In this document: positions 53,996 through 64,000 of the stretch, in pieces
Position numbering within the stretch: position 1 is the first letter of the stretch
Layout of the letters: each line of letters starts with the position of its first letter
Notes under the pieces: model-generated
What the model saw: only the letters and a program-made list of their open reading frames with translations
Told to the model about the DNA's origin: nothing
The model's database searches: none
Program-made: the position numbers and the translations under genes
Origin: Chondrus crispus
Taxonomy: Eukaryota; Rhodophyta; Florideophyceae; Gigartinales; Gigartinaceae
DNA length: 64,000 nt
Assembly: GCF_000350225.1 (NCBI RefSeq)
Contig: NW_005179043.1
Coordinates: forward strand, 55,884 to 119,883
Reading direction: 5' to 3'

Positions 53996-54536
53996 CAGGC
54001 GACTCCCTCAATTAGTGCACCCCCGTGCCATGCGCATTCTATGTGCACTATCTTCAATGTGCAGTATCTAAGGGGCTCGCTAAAAGTAGTTTACGGGGCA
54101 ACGAAATGTTCCGTTACCAGCGTCTGCCGTCGCTGACGCTTCGTGTGTTCATTATAGACACGGCTCAACGCTCGCTTAGCAAGACGTAAATGATAGGACG
54201 CCTCCGTAACACGCACCTCCTCACAATATCGCTCTGCCTGCGCAAAGGCCTGTGAAAGTCGCCGCAGCACCTCCTCTTTTTGCAAAAGGGTAAGGCGGGT
54301 TCTTGACGCCCTGGATACTGGTTCAGTTGTGCTCATTGTGTGATTAGTTGTTCGAAGATGCATGAGGTTGCTGGGATCTGTAAAAGAATGGAACCCGCTC
54401 TCTACGGACGGCGACGACCATTGTGCTCGCGTGAACATACGTGTACACCTGTACAAAGTCGTGCCAAGCTATCAGAGGGTGCATTAAAGTCCAATGTGCA
54501 CTAACTAAAAGTGCACTAATTAAGAGACCCCCCATG
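53996..54536 (-). mobile_element. Pogo-type non-autonomous element, copy 2 (internally deleted)
   Basis: Reverse orientation relative to 42834-43541. Ends CAGGCGACTCCCTCAATTAGTGC and GCACTAATTAAGAGACCCCCCATG are flanked by TA. The minus-strand frame starting near 54341 has the same beginning (SRASRTRLT…KEEVLRRLSQ) and the same end (VTEHFVAP) as copy 1, but lacks part of the middle. Confidence 0.85.
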
Positions 54537-55160
54537 TAGTAGAACGCCCCTGAGTAAAAGGCCGTATTTTGGTTCTCTTTGTATAGTGGCAACCCTACAA
54601 TAGTGCCACATATACAGGTTTGTGCCGGTATGGCACTATATCGTGGGACCCCCTGTACAGTAACTAAAAATTAGAAATCGATATACAGCAATGCAGAAAT
54701 CCTATTTCTGAAAAATCATTGCAGAACATTTTAAAGCCGTTCTGGTGCTCTGGTTCTCACAAACTACGCTGCAGTTCGTGAGAACCAGATGTAAGTATAA
54801 GGTGACCCTCTGGGTCAGTAAGAAATATACTGCATGAGGACAGCGCAGTCCTCATACATATGAGAACAAGCCCCGGTCGGGTACACACTTGAGGGGATGG
54901 GGTGGGAGGAATGGTTGCTTGCTGGCTGAGGGCGTATTCGGCAATGTTCTTTCCCTTCTGCGATTTTGGACACGTGGAGAAAGGTTGTCCACGTGTGCAT
55001 GAATCCCGATGCGATTTTTCTTAACTTGGTCAGTGATCCGAAATGAAAGGAGATATTCCAGATGTTGGGAGAAAGTATGGAAGACTGGATATATTGTACG
55101 ATACACTTGTCATTCGTTTATTTTGCAGCTCCCACGATCCACATCCTTTTGCTTCAAGGG
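54537..55160. other. Intergenic with further pogo-type ends
   Basis: GGCACTATATCGTGGGACCCCCTG followed by TA (54632-54657) is another right end of the CAGGGG family. No gene is recognised. Confidence 0.45.
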
Positions 55161-56249
55161 TCATGTGATTAGATTGTTGGAAAGGTCTGCTTCAAAGCTT
55201 GCAAGACCATCGGAAAGGATCCCTTCAAGATATTCGTATTCCGGCCTGTCTTCGTAGTTCAAACCATATAAGTATTCAAAGAATCTCTGCATCATTGGCA
55301 TGCGATGGCAGAGTTCTTCTATCGATGTCGCTTTTTGCGCTGCAGCGGCGATTTTGTGAAGAGGTCTAGATCTATTTTCTATGCTATCGCTTTCCCTCAC
55401 CAGCCGCAGATAGTCCCGCAAAGTGCCAAACCACGGGAGCTGGTTTCTCTCCAATATACTTATCATTGTATGCCCTAAACTGATTAAATCATCTCGCCGC
55501 GCATGCTCGTATCCCATGTTCACGAATAGAGAGCAGTACGCTGCCGTTCCACGATACTTTGGCTGATACGGACTTCTAAACTCGCCAGTCGTTGTGTTTA
55601 TAAATTGCCTTGAAAGACCAAAGTCGATCAAATATATGCAGTTGGGGTCCGTGTCTCCGATCAAAAAGTTTTCCGGCTTAATATCACTATGAACGTATCC
55701 TAGTTCATGAAGAGCCCTGATCCTTTGGATTGCCTGGATCCCGAACTTGAGAATGGATTTCGCTGAAAAATATCGCCCATTTCTCATCATTTTTTCTAAA
55801 GAATCGCCGAGTTTTTCCATGGCAATAAAGTTCATCTTTTGATCCGACCCATAGTCATATACTTGTGGGATCCCGCAAATAGGCTTTGGGACTGTCCCCA
55901 GCTTTTCAAAAACCTCGACTTCACTCTTAAACCCGCTGGAGGTCCGTTCCGGTTCTATCTTAACAACGCACATACGGCCTGTATTAATGTCGCGTGCCTC
56001 ATAGGCTGTACCAAAAGAACCGCGTCCAATCACCGTCCCCAGCTCCCATCGGTTTTTGATAACTAAGCCGACGCAATCTTGCTCACACGCAATGTGCGGT
56101 TTGGGGAAACCCCTTCCAACTTGAACAGCGAGTGAGAAAAATTTGGCAAGCATTTCTGGAACTAGTCGAAGTTCATGTGCAGCATTGCGAATTTGTCTGC
56201 GAAGGTTGCCTCTAGGCTTGCTTACATGATCAATAGTTGCAATCATCAT
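55161..56249 (-). CDS. Casein kinase 1-type protein kinase
   Basis: A single-exon 362-residue Ser/Thr kinase of the CK1 group. The kinase domain starts near residue 68. It has the Gly loop IGRGSFG (74-80), Lys97 (VVKIEPE) for ATP, the catalytic loop HSDIKPENFL with Asp189 and Asn194, D209-F-G for metal, and the CK1-type RGTAAYCS (233-240) in place of an APE motif. RRDDLISLGH (251-260) and a short C-terminal lobe follow. The loop reads HSD instead of the usual HRD. The N-terminal 67 residues carry no known domain and the C-terminal tail is short. Both ATGs at its start (56249 and 56246) are possible. A TATATAAA lies 66-75 bases upstream on the minus strand. Confidence 0.9.
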   Translation of the reverse strand: MMIATIDHVSKPRGNLRRQIRNAAHELRLVPEMLAKFFSLAVQVGRGFPKPHIACEQDCVGLVIKNRWELGTVIGRGSFGTAYEARDINTGRMCVVKIEPERTSSGFKSEVEVFEKLGTVPKPICGIPQVYDYGSDQKMNFIAMEKLGDSLEKMMRNGRYFSAKSILKFGIQAIQRIRALHELGYVHSDIKPENFLIGDTDPNCIYLIDFGLSRQFINTTTGEFRSPYQPKYRGTAAYCSLFVNMGYEHARRDDLISLGHTMISILERNQLPWFGTLRDYLRLVRESDSIENRSRPLHKIAAAAQKATSIEELCHRMPMMQRFFEYLYGLNYEDRPEYEYLEGILSDGLASFEADLSNNLIT

Positions 56250-56314
56250 TTTGAATATCGAGTAATTTTGTTGAGATGAGAGAAGTCAGAGTCTCGAAAC
56301 AAGCATTGAGTAAT

Positions 56315-56324
56315 CTTTATATAC
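56315..56324 (-). promoter_or_regulatory. TATA box candidate for the CK1-type kinase
   Basis: Minus strand GTATATAAAG, about 70 bases before the ATG, in the right place for a TATA box with a short leader. It is the clearest TATA candidate near a host gene in this window. Confidence 0.45.
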
Positions 56325-56377
56325 GAAAGAGAGGAACAAGTTTCGGTACCACTCTGTGGAGATCTTACATACCAAGA

Positions 56378-57390
56378 CTAGACAGGATTAGTGAGAAAAA
56401 ACCACTGCGAAATTAAGGTGAACAATTTTAATACTAATTCAACTCTTCTGGCTTTGCAAAATCTTTGTGAAAGCCTTTCAACTGCTATGCCTTCTATTGG
56501 CACCGGTGCCTTAACGGCCGCTTGCAGAAAATATACGCACGAAAGAGGCTTAAAACCCATCGATTCTTCGCAAGGTTTGCAATTAACGACAACGCCAGTT
56601 TCTTCAGCCCCAACATATGCGTACTGCACAGTACATATACTTTTATGTTTCATGGTTTTCACTTTATTCTTTTTGGTCACGACCGCCTCGCAATGTAATT
56701 GCTCACAGGACAACTATTATGTTCATTCCTCTAGAAAAGGAAGTTTTCTAGGAAAGAGTTTGAATGGCTTGTATTCCGACCTTGTCTTACTAATTGTTCA
56801 CTCTAGTATCTATCGGACAGTTGTTCTCATATGGGGACACTTTTTGACTTTTTTTTTCTCGACTTGCGCTTCCTCCACAAGAAGGAAAAAGATATCCCCA
56901 CCACAGTACTTGAATTCTGCCCTGGGCCAGAAAAGAACTTTTTGAGAGTTGCATGTTCTTCCTGGTCGTCTTTAGAAATGCCTGGAAAAGAAGCTTTTAA
57001 GCAACCTTGAAACTTCGTGTAAAATAGCTGCGAAACCAACAACACCAGCTTTAGAAAGCAATTGGGTACTAAATCTGCATTACTTTTTTAGTCTCTCGAT
57101 GCATTCAAAACTACTTTTTCGGCATTTTGCAAGATTTCATTGCCAAGGACAAGTACTTCACGATTCAGTCGGGTCGAGGAGGGGCCCAACGACTTCATCA
57201 CCGCTGATTCTACACTCGTGGTACGTGGACACGTGCAAAAATACATCATATTATGAACCCTTCCCGCGTAGATTTGGTCAATAAAGTTGATTTAGAATTT
57301 TTTAGAATTCCCTCCTATTGCTGTCGAACAGAATTTAAACTTAAAGGACCTCGAGATTAAGCAGCTCTTGAACATGGGAAGAAGTCCTTA
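56378..57390. other. Kinase upstream flank and repeat copy, no confident gene
   Basis: A plus-strand frame about 56391-56800 (TLLALQNLCESLSTAMPSIG) looks protein-like but lacks a start codon. From 56803 (CTAGTATCTATCGGACAG) to about 57130 the sequence is related to 47801-48190, including TCTCGACTTG and GAAAAAGATA blocks. This is a degraded repeat. Confidence 0.4.
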
Positions 57391-58584
57391 TCATTTTCGA
57401 GCCACACCTACTCCACGGGCACCCATTGTCGCTGGTATCCAATCGAACTGCCCACTCGAAACACTTACGTGTCCAAGCCCTGGAAATGACTCATGAAAAG
57501 AAATGACGGGGTACCTTCTCCTAGCAACCATTTCTAGGAGTCTGCGGCGGGATCGAATGGCGCGGTCAGGGTCTGAGTCAAAGACAAATGACCATGATGG
57601 GTGCCGCACTTGATCAGGCTAAAAGGTTTTACAGAATGAGATGAATTCAGAAAAGAGGGATCGTCAGAATGTTGTTAGAATTATAATATTGCAAAGGATT
57701 GAGAAGCAGGACCAACAAAATAGTAGGTATCGTAGCGAGGACGAGGAAAGCGGATATGCTGCATACCTTTGAAACCCATGCATCGCCAGAAATGACCAAG
57801 ATGTCATTGCCTGCAGAAGCCACGATAGAGTTATGACCAGGGCTGTGTCCAGGCGTCGGGAAGAAACGAAGTCCAGCTAGTGGAAGCGCCTTGCCCGGAA
57901 CAACGTGAAATCTAGATTTCGCCACATAGGGAGCAATGCTCTTGGAATACACGGTTGCAATAGCCACTGCAAATTACATCGAGATGGTCAGATATCAGGT
58001 TCAGAGTAGCGAATAGGATAAGAAGTGAGTGGATTAAACATACCAAAAAGCTCGGGTTTTATCCTAGCGCTGGGATCCGGTTCTGACGCAGTCCAAAACC
58101 TATGCTCTGCCTGACCTATGTAGACGTCCGCCTTTGGAAAAGCAGCCCGTCCGTCATCTAGCAGGAGCCCGTTGACATGATCTATATGTCCATGCGTCAG
58201 AACAACAGCGTCTATGGTCTTTGCTTGTACTCCTGCAACCCGAAGGTTCCGAAATAACTTCCCAGTTCTTGCAAAGGATGGAAATAACGGATTGGGTCTG
58301 GCTCCCGTGTCGACCATGACTCGCTTTCCGCTCGGCATGTCAAGAATGACGACGTTTTGTCCAAAGAAGAAAGGATTGCTGGAGCGAGAGCATTTCTTGT
58401 ACTCACGGAACACAACCTTATCCGGAGGTGAAAATAGTTGAATAGGGGTGACAGTCGGTCCGTTGGAGACGATTTGACCGCGAATGGCGCCGATATTGAA
58501 ATTATAAGACCCGGCCTTGCTCCTGTATCCCTTTGAGAATGATAAAGTGATCGCCACGGAAAGAAGTAGGACGACACGGATCAT
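57391..58584 (-). CDS. Secreted metallo-beta-lactamase-fold hydrolase (three exons)
   Basis: Exons on the minus strand are 58584-58044, 57966-57767 and 57618-57391, joined across GT-AG introns of 77 and 148 bp (donors GTATGT and GTATGC, acceptors TTGCAG and TTTTAG). The result is 322 residues in a continuous frame. The ATG at 58584 starts a signal peptide (MIRVVLLLSVAITLSFS). The metal site is complete: H131-x-H133-x-D135-H136 (LTHGHIDHVNG), H221 in TPGHSPGH, D242 in ISGDAW and H289 in SFHESF. This two-zinc pattern is that of MBL-fold lactonases and related hydrolases. The secretion signal suggests action in the secretory pathway or outside the cell. The substrate is unknown; acyl-homoserine lactones are one possibility for a seaweed in contact with bacteria, but this is inference. 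Confidence 0.88.
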
Positions 58585-60303
58585 GTTCAATATTTGTGCT
58601 TCAAAGAAGAACGCGTTCTTGGGAGGAAGTATTTCTTGTCAGCTGAATAGAGTGGATAGTTTCTCTGTCGCAAACGTCGTTGATGAGTCCTTTTGTAGTG
58701 ATTGTGACTAAGCGGCCTTGCGAATTAGGACTAGGAGATAGAGGCATAAGCCTATACAGCTTTTGAGATACCGTCTTCGCAATGGAGTGGCAGACAAATG
58801 GTCTAGACAAACAATTCCCTGCCCCCTTTCCATTTCGCGTATTTTATGGCAGGAGGGTTTATCAGTCCCTTCTGTTGAAGTATTTCAGCAACCCCAAAAG
58901 CCTATACGCAGCTCAAATATGAACAAGTGCATGTGGTCCGAAGAGGACTGACACATGCGCTACGTGCCAATAACCCTGGCTTGGACATGTCATCCTGAGA
59001 GTACAGGCGACTGTATGAACGAGCGCATGTCGCGATTTCCGTATGGAAGCAGAAGGCGTACAAGAATAGCTTCATTGTCGCGTTTTTCATTTCCAAATGC
59101 AATGCCGCAAGCCGAGAGGAATGACGGGAGGTTCATGCAGTACAGCTGGAAAAATGTACAGTTTTACTTGCATCGCCGAGTAACGGCATGCGAGAGAGTG
59201 TGGGTGTGATGTTGGTGAAGGTTTATAAAGGCAATGTTCGTATATTGGATAGGGACTGTAGGAGTGGAAGATATTTTGAGAAGGCATGTTTCTGCTCCCT
59301 GTGTATAATTGAGGGCGTTTGCCATGTACTGAAGGGATGCTAGAGCGAGATGAGGTAAGTTGAATGAGAGTACGTGGGGTATTCAGCCGGTGTAGCAGCA
59401 TGTGCTATGATGGCAACGGAAACGAATCCAGGAGAAGTACATGGCCCTGGCCCATGATAGGACCCCGTCAGGAGGAACGAACGTTGCACATGGAATGGGC
59501 TTGGCTTTCCAGCACACTGGCGTGGTGGAGTAGCTGGGTTATCGCAGAGCAGTGGAAAGGTGTCTCTCTACCAATGGAGGTGCGACATCAACATTAGAGG
59601 TAGCAGTAGGAGATCCAGAAAGCTATGGGGTACAGCAGTAGATGTGATGTTGTACAGTATGAGGAGGCGGAGAGTGGGGAAGGGGTAAATGGAAACGCAG
59701 ATATTCGCATATTGTACAGACAAAGAGGACCACCATTTTGATTTTTCGTTAAAAGAGGACCATGGATTCAGAAGATGCAAAAAAGGACCATAGTTGTGTA
59801 GGCTGTAACATGCCGAATGGTAGGCTTTGGTTCCGGGAATAGACGCGAGCGCTGTAGGAATCCTAAAAGAGAAAAGAGCAATGAGGGGGCTTAATTTGCA
59901 TGCCCAGAGTACATTGATACAAAAGTATTTCTATCTGCTCTGGCATCTGCTCTGGCATCTGCTCTGGCTATCTGCCTTGTCACGGCGTCTGGTTTACGGC
60001 GAGTCACTGTAATCGGAACACGAATCTTCACGGCATCCACGTGTGATCCAGAAGTCGAACCTGAACATAACGAACGGTTAATTCTCTACAGAGTAAAGTC
60101 TCGATATGGTGAACCGAAATGTGGCGCTTCCGAGCAACCTACTGAGTTCGCCTTACCGGGCCAGTTCACAGTGGCGGAACTGCTCATGTACACGTGTAGC
60201 CGTTGTACAGGTACAGCAAGGCACATAACGTCACTTCCTCTGACACTGTGTATAGACGGGCGACGTCGACGGGCGCAATCGGACATCCAGAGCTCTTCCC
60301 GTT
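58585..60303. other. Intergenic, no gene recognised
   Basis: Several short frames occur on both strands without codon bias or known domains. A 12-base unit (ATCTGCTCTGGC) is repeated three times near 59935-59970. Sequence around 60090-60115 (GTAAAGTCTCGATATGGTGAACC) may be the left end of the pogo-like remnant that follows. Confidence 0.5.
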
Positions 60304-60966
60304 GTGATTCAGCCTCCCTTTCTTTTCATTCTGCCTAATTTATCATGGAGAACACCCATGGAGCTGTGTCTCGTGCGACATCAGCTGCGCTTGATGCGGC
60401 CGCTTGATGCGGTCTTGGCAGAGCCCTACAGTACGGGAGGCATACAGGATCACGGTTCTAATGTTGGCGTTACCGCAGAGGAAGAGGACGAGGATATGTG
60501 TTTGCTAACAGGGGAACTGAGGGAGTTGCATTTTAATGGCGTGATTGGCAAAGTTGATATTGATAGCGTTGATCGGTTGATGGCTGCGGAAAATAGTGTT
60601 CCTGTCGCAGAACCTGTTACAGAACAGACAGCTCTTGGGCAAGCTATCGATCTGGGATTGGGGGATTTTGGAGCATTTAACGGCATAGAACACGATCAAG
60701 TTGATGGTGATACAGATGCAGAGGACGATTCCTCTACTGTTCCCGCGGAAGGGCAAACAGGACGCAAACCGTCTCTAGGTCGGTACCGCGCAGCATTGGA
60801 AGCTCTTTCTAAAGAACTCCATTGTATAATGACGGACACGAACTTAGTTCAATCGGGGCTGCCGTCGAGCCTCAAATCGCTCCTGTTTGAAGAACAAAGC
60901 CGCGTACGGAGACTTCAACGTATGAATCTGAAGCAAGGACGTATTGATAGCTTCTGTATTCGTTGA
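60304..60966 (+). pseudogene. Tigger/pogo-like transposase, C-terminal fragment
   Basis: A plus-strand frame with an ATG at 60358 (MELCLVRH), ending TGA 60964. It is acidic in the middle and ends with VRRLQRMNLKQGRIDSFCIR. The pattern of an acidic linker (LGLGDFGAFNG, DTDAEDDSST), a helical region and a final IDxF motif is usual in Tigger/CENP-B-like transposase tails. The catalytic domain is not found upstream, so this is a fragment. Assignment rests on general pattern, not a diagnostic motif. Confidence 0.45.
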
Positions 60967-62348
60967 TGGTTCGTTTCTAGTGCGCATTTCGGCCTCGATA
61001 AAGTGAACTCTGGGTTTTTCATATTTTTTATGTTCATGGTATCGCGTAGTTCGTTCTATAGAGTCTGGTTCACCTTAGAAATACAAAAACGTCGATTCTG
61101 GGCCAAAAAAGCGGGGTGGCGCCTCCCTCATTATCCTTCGGTTCACGGTACCGAGACAGTTCATCATATCCGGTACGCAGCTTATCGAGACTTTATTCTG
61201 TATAACTATGCTCTCGGCCCAACTTTCATCACCGAGATGCCCTTGTCGACAACCCTGACGTATAGCATACTTAGAGTGTCTGGTCGTTCCACGAATGCAC
61301 TGTTCTCGTGGACGCGTATTGGCAGCATCTACGGTGGAGGCTTCTCACATGCCGCACTTGTGCAAAAAGGATATTTATTTTGTGCTTTCTCGTCCACGAC
61401 ACGCGCGCTCGCAACCGCTTCGGATTAGGGGTTCAGCGTTCTCCACTTTCGAAATTGAAAACGCTTCATCCCCCGAGACTTGATCATGGGTGATACCTGA
61501 ATCTCTCTCGACCCTTCGCCCCTTCCGGCTTTGACAAACTCTACATCTAATTGCTGTGAAGCAACGCTCATAGAGAAAAGGGAGCGTGAAGGCGAGGAAC
61601 AGGACAATGAGATTGATGGCGGCATGGGACGATACAGCGGAGCAGAACGAGTGTGCAGAACGGGTTGAGGTGGTAGTGGGGGAAAGGCCGGTGCCAATGT
61701 GACCCGGTATGCTTCGTGTACAGGGGACTCATTACAGTAGTGCCGCTTTTGTTTGTCCCACCCTCCCATTAGTGCAGGCCCAGACGCACGAACACGAAAA
61801 GTGCCACGTGTCACACGGTTCCGGCTGCTATACTGTACCGCCTGTACTGTGTGAACACGGGTCCAATGACCTCCTCGCCTCTACTCGTCGTCGCGTTATT
61901 CTATATATATCCTCTCTAATGACAGGCTGTCCTGTGCAGTCGGACACCCATGAAGTGCATTGGTGAATTGTGTGTGTGCGGCATCTGTGAACCCCGGGAC
62001 TGTCTGACCGCTCAGACAGTCCCGGGGTTCACAGATGGACTTTGTGGAGGTGTTATTTGTAGGAGTTTGGTGAGGTGCCCATTGGACCGTTTGTCCTCCT
62101 TTGATGACAAAAGATATTTTATGTTTTTAGACAACGCAAAGCGTGATTTCACTCGTATTCTTTGCAACAGCAAGGCCGTCACCACAGGTAAAGCATTTGC
62201 TCGTCTATTCTAGCGCAAACAAACTCCTTGATGCACATAAAGGTGTTTAAAAGAAAATGGCGACTCACACTAAGCATTTTTCTTGAAGCTAATTTTACCA
62301 CAGTAGCAAATAAACATTGCGGTGAGGGCTTTGTATTCGGTTCAAACT
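60967..62348. other. Intergenic with repeat copies
   Basis: No confident gene. A frame near 61020-61428 lacks an ATG at its start and has no known domain. A pogo-type left end (TACAGGGGACTC…CAGTAGTGCCGC) is at 61724, and its next roughly 90 bases match 51920-52010. The dispersed repeat of 46258 has a second copy at about 62115-62351. Confidence 0.5.
61982..62037. repeat. Perfect hairpin, 26-bp stem and 4-base loop
   Basis: Arms 61982-62007 and 62012-62037 are exact reverse complements around loop CCGC. Confidence 0.97.
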
Positions 62349-62456
62349 GACGGACCGCAAGGACAGACTGTTCATATCACAGTCTGTCCACAACAGTATT
62401 TAATAGGAGCGACGGCGACGACGAGTAAAGCCACCCAATGAGGATTACAATTCTTC

Positions 62457-62476
62457 AGGTTATGGCCCGCTTCGCA
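62457..62476 (+). other. Primer-binding site of Copia D (half-tRNA type)
   Basis: GGTTATGGCCCGCTTCGCAC is complementary to the 5' half of an initiator Met tRNA through the anticodon loop. It shares GGTTATGGnCC with Copia A. Confidence 0.7.
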
Positions 62477-62714
62477 CAACTGCAAAACTCACTGACAGCC
62501 TGACTTCAAATTGGATCGCGCTACACGCACATGCAGAGGCACCGCAAACCCAAGCAACCGCCGACCCCCTGCGCACCGCCAAGACGGAACGGACAACCCA
62601 TCCCCGCTCCCACGGCAAATCCGAACCGAATCCTCATCACCCCCTTCCCCACTGCACCCCGCAGCACTCCTCTACATCCGTCCCCGCCCCATTACAACCC
62701 CTCACACGTCTACC

Positions 62715-63960
62715 ATGGATCTCAAAGACATGCCAAAACTTGATCGATCCAACTATGGACCATGGCTCCTCGCTCTCCGATCCGCAGCGTACAACAACGA
62801 CGCCATATATCACGTTGACAGCAACCTAACGCTTCCCGACAATGAACAAGACCGCAAGGCTCACATGCACGCCAAAGCACCCTCTCACCGGCAAAATGCT
62901 AGCCACCATACCGACAGAAATAATCAACCTGCGCCTCAGCAGCCAACCCCGCACGACATATTCCAAAAGCTCAAGACCCACCTCGACACAACCAACGTCA
63001 GCGATCACTTTTATCTCAAGCAACTCGCCGAACAATGTAACATCGATCCAGGCCAGTCAATATTCGAGTACGTGAAAAGACACGGACACATCCGTGCACA
63101 GATGATCGCAGCAAGATTTCCGTAAATCGCCAACCCCTCAACTACCGTCGACTTCATGGTCGAAGGACTCAAAAAATCCCGCCACAGCGGACATTGGCCT
63201 CCAACTGCTATCACTGCAACCCAAGGACACCAAAGACTTTGTCCACAAATTTAATTGCATCCAAAATTACCGCAATGCGATCCAACCCACCACCTCATGG
63301 CAACACACCACGCCACAAGCCCGGCCGTACCACACGCCCCCCACTTGGCGTGCACAAAGGCGAACTATTCGCCGGCCCCCACCACACCACCCCAACCCAT
63401 GCCAACACCACATATCAAAATGTATAAGGCGCCCCCAACACTCCGAAACCGAGTGCCGAGACCGTACACACCCCCACCTGAGACGGGCTCCAATCAAGAG
63501 CACGCGGGCCAAGGCCCGTGTCACACAGGACAACATCGCCTCGTCACACATCGATCTACATGCACATGACACGGACACCGAAGAGGAAGGTTACCACACA
63601 GCAGAGGGTACGTTCATCCTCGACTCCGCCGCCCACTCCACGCACACAGCCCAACCCCTACCCAACATGAAACGTCTCACACAATCACAACAATCAGTCC
63701 CCGCCACTAACCATGTCACATCCTGCACACATGCGACACCATCCAGAGCTATACGAATACAGGCCATCCACTACGACTGAGGGCCGTACACAGCCCCCCA
63801 ATCCCATACACACTAGTCTCAGTACACGATATCGCATCACTAAAATGTACCATCGCATTCACCAAAGCAAAGGCTATCATACGAGACGACAACAACACAG
63901 TCATAGGAACAGCTCCATGGAACTCCAAGCTCCACGCCTACGCTTGGACACCGCGCAAAC
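62715..63960 (+). pseudogene. Copia D gag and protease, broken
   Basis: The ATG at 62715 (accATGg) opens gag: LDRSNYGPWLLALRSAAYN at the start and YVKRHGHIRAQMIAARFP before TAA 63123-63125, after which the gag reading continues (STTVDFMVEGLKKS). Frame changes follow. The protease reads TFILDSAAHSTHTA (about 63609-63650), with Ala instead of Gly in the D-S-G active-site motif. The later VSVHDIASLKC and IIRDDNNTVIGTA correspond to the LSVHDIAKQ and NTKDNPPSIVGTA region of Copia A. Confidence 0.8.
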
Positions 63961-64000
63961 TCACCATCAACCAGACGGCAAGGAGCGCACGCACATTCCG

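Larger units (their letters stand above)
62349..64000 (+). mobile_element. Copia D: 5' part of a Copia element, continues past the window
   Basis: The 5' LTR is short and probably lies between about 62349 and 62456 (…GGATTACAATTCTTCA); its start is uncertain. The primer-binding site GGTTATGGCCCGCTTCGCAC follows at 62457. Gag, protease and the pre-integrase region follow. The 3' part is outside the window. Confidence 0.8.

Noticed and set aside
56391..56945. Plus-strand frame upstream of the kinase as a divergent gene
   Set aside because: It begins without ATG, runs into a repeat copy at 56803, and the minus strand is equally open in this region. Codon use gives no preference.
61003..61428. 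Plus-strand frame of 141 codons
   Set aside because: No ATG at its start, no codon bias and no domain; it lies in repeat-rich DNA.

Overview
The window is nuclear DNA of a eukaryote, most likely a red macroalga of the Chondrus type (inference). The pointers are a vanadium-dependent bromoperoxidase in one exon, compact genes with no or few short GT-AG introns, CT-rich leaders directly before several host ATGs, and very heavy loading with Copia, pogo, CACTA and piggyBac-like elements. One 100-base run of N (50279-50378) marks an assembly gap.

Host genes are few and sit mainly at the edges. They are a vanadium haloperoxidase (652-2475), a possible two-exon secreted protein (8339-8979), two paralogous small membrane proteins with Pro-rich tails (42011-42571 and 49953-50509, the second cut by the gap), a GC3-rich gene broken by an early TAG (53190-53564), a casein-kinase-1-type kinase (55161-56249), and a secreted metallo-beta-lactamase-fold hydrolase with three exons (57391-58584).

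The rest is mobile DNA. Copia A (3227-8043) lies just downstream of the haloperoxidase. A decayed piggyBac-like element occupies about 9439-13734 on the minus strand. From 13969 to 41019 there is a multi-level nest. A pogo-like DNA transposon (TIRs, TA target duplication) is split by Copia B (15806-40462, exact TACTT duplication). Copia B contains a fragment of a PPP4R3/SMEK-like host gene and a CACTA-type Tnp2 transposon. The CACTA element is split by Copia C (23117-27624), and a gag-only LTR element (29876-36502, exact CAGAT duplication) sits just beyond its transposase gene. LTR divergence falls in the order the nesting predicts: about 10% in Copia B, about 5% in Copia C, and 1 difference in 495 bases in the gag-only element.

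From 41 kb to 62 kb there are many small non-autonomous DNA elements, including two copies of a pogo-type element that keep the transposase DNA-binding part, a Harbinger-like element, other TIR elements, and perfect short-loop hairpins. A fourth Copia element (D) starts near 62349 and runs off the right edge.

Among the less expected signals are 3' LTRs in two Copia families that carry a segment missing from the 5' LTR, a half-tRNA primer-binding site, a non-canonical S-M-D-D reverse transcriptase motif in Copia A and B, a piggyBac-like transposase with a nuclease-like insertion, and a Ser-to-Ala change in the vanadate pocket of the haloperoxidase.
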